From positions 1-13,957 of the forward strand of contig CAYGKP010000050.1 of the NCBI GenBank assembly GCA_964350605.1: a DNA stretch of 13,957 nt, given 5' to 3'. The stretch comes from CAYGKP01 sp964350605 (GTDB taxonomy: Bacteria; Bacteroidota; Bacteroidia; Cytophagales; JAAEPT01). A model generated the notes under the pieces. It saw nothing but the letters and a program-made list of their open reading frames with translations. It did no database searches and was not told the origin of the DNA. Both the position numbers and the translations under genes were made by a program. Positions 13,884-13,957 of the stretch are shown piece after piece. Position 1 is the first letter of the stretch; each line of letters begins with the position of its first letter.

Positions 13884-13957
13884 ATGAAAAAGTCGATCTA
13901 CCTGTTCCTTCTTGCCCTTTCAATGGGCGCATTTGTTTCTTGCGGTGAAGGCGAAGC
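13884..13957 (+). CDS. Lipoprotein, N-terminus only (runs off the window)
   Basis: The frame begins with ATG at 13884 and stays open to the window end. It starts MKKSIYLFLLALSMGAFVSC, a lipoprotein signal peptide with a two-lysine n-region, a hydrophobic core and a lipobox-like FVSC with C20. The next residues, GEGE, are acidic, which resembles surface-export signals of Bacteroidota lipoproteins. The function cannot be told from 24 residues. The gene is divergent from the sigma factor and could be one of its targets, which is speculation. Confidence 0.75.
   Translation, partial: MKKSIYLFLLALSMGAFVSCGEGE

Noticed and set aside
1..13957. CRISPR arrays, insertion sequences and phage defence genes
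   Set aside because: No regularly spaced repeats, transposase motifs or known defence domains are visible on either strand.

Overview
The window looks like chromosomal DNA from a Bacteroidota bacterium, probably of the Saprospiria/Lewinella type. Three secreted proteins end in type IX secretion (T9SS) sorting domains. The clearest promoter has the Bacteroidota -7 element TAnnTTTG. Shine-Dalgarno sequences are not evident before the genes. The Wzt-type ATPase and the FucP/GluP-type sugar transporter also fit this phylum. The assignment rests on family resemblance only. No mobile element, CRISPR array or rRNA is visible.

Layout: (1) 1-111, the 3' part of an initiator tRNA and a terminator that also suits the convergent gene. 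(2) 148-4361, two divergent T9SS cargo genes: a 1019-aa multidomain surface protein (minus) and a 357-aa secreted protein (plus). (3) 4362-6666, a structured leader, a TolC-family outer-membrane channel and a very small T9SS cargo-like protein. (4) 6687-6873, a promoter, tRNA-Ser(CGA) and a bidirectional terminator. (5) 6897-9019, a two-gene minus-strand operon for an ABC-2 polysaccharide exporter (Wzm/Wzt type). (6) 9143-10603, a sugar/H+ symporter of the FucP/GluP family (plus). (7) 10667-11872, minus-strand genes for a tiny basic lipoprotein and a Ca2+/cation antiporter. (8) 11948-13631, a minus-strand pair: an ECF sigma factor and, 4 bases downstream, a membrane-anchored trypsin-like protease whose cytoplasmic N-terminus resembles an anti-sigma domain. 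(9) 13884-end, the start of a divergent lipoprotein gene.

Most of the window concerns the cell envelope: secreted cargo, an efflux channel, polysaccharide export, ion and sugar transport, and an envelope-type sigma factor. The two most interesting points are the sigma factor/protease pair, in which an anti-sigma-like domain, one membrane helix and a complete HtrA-type triad are joined in one protein, and the leader of the TolC gene, which contains competing inverted repeats that look like an attenuator plus a hairpin over the first start codon. Both are inferences from sequence alone.
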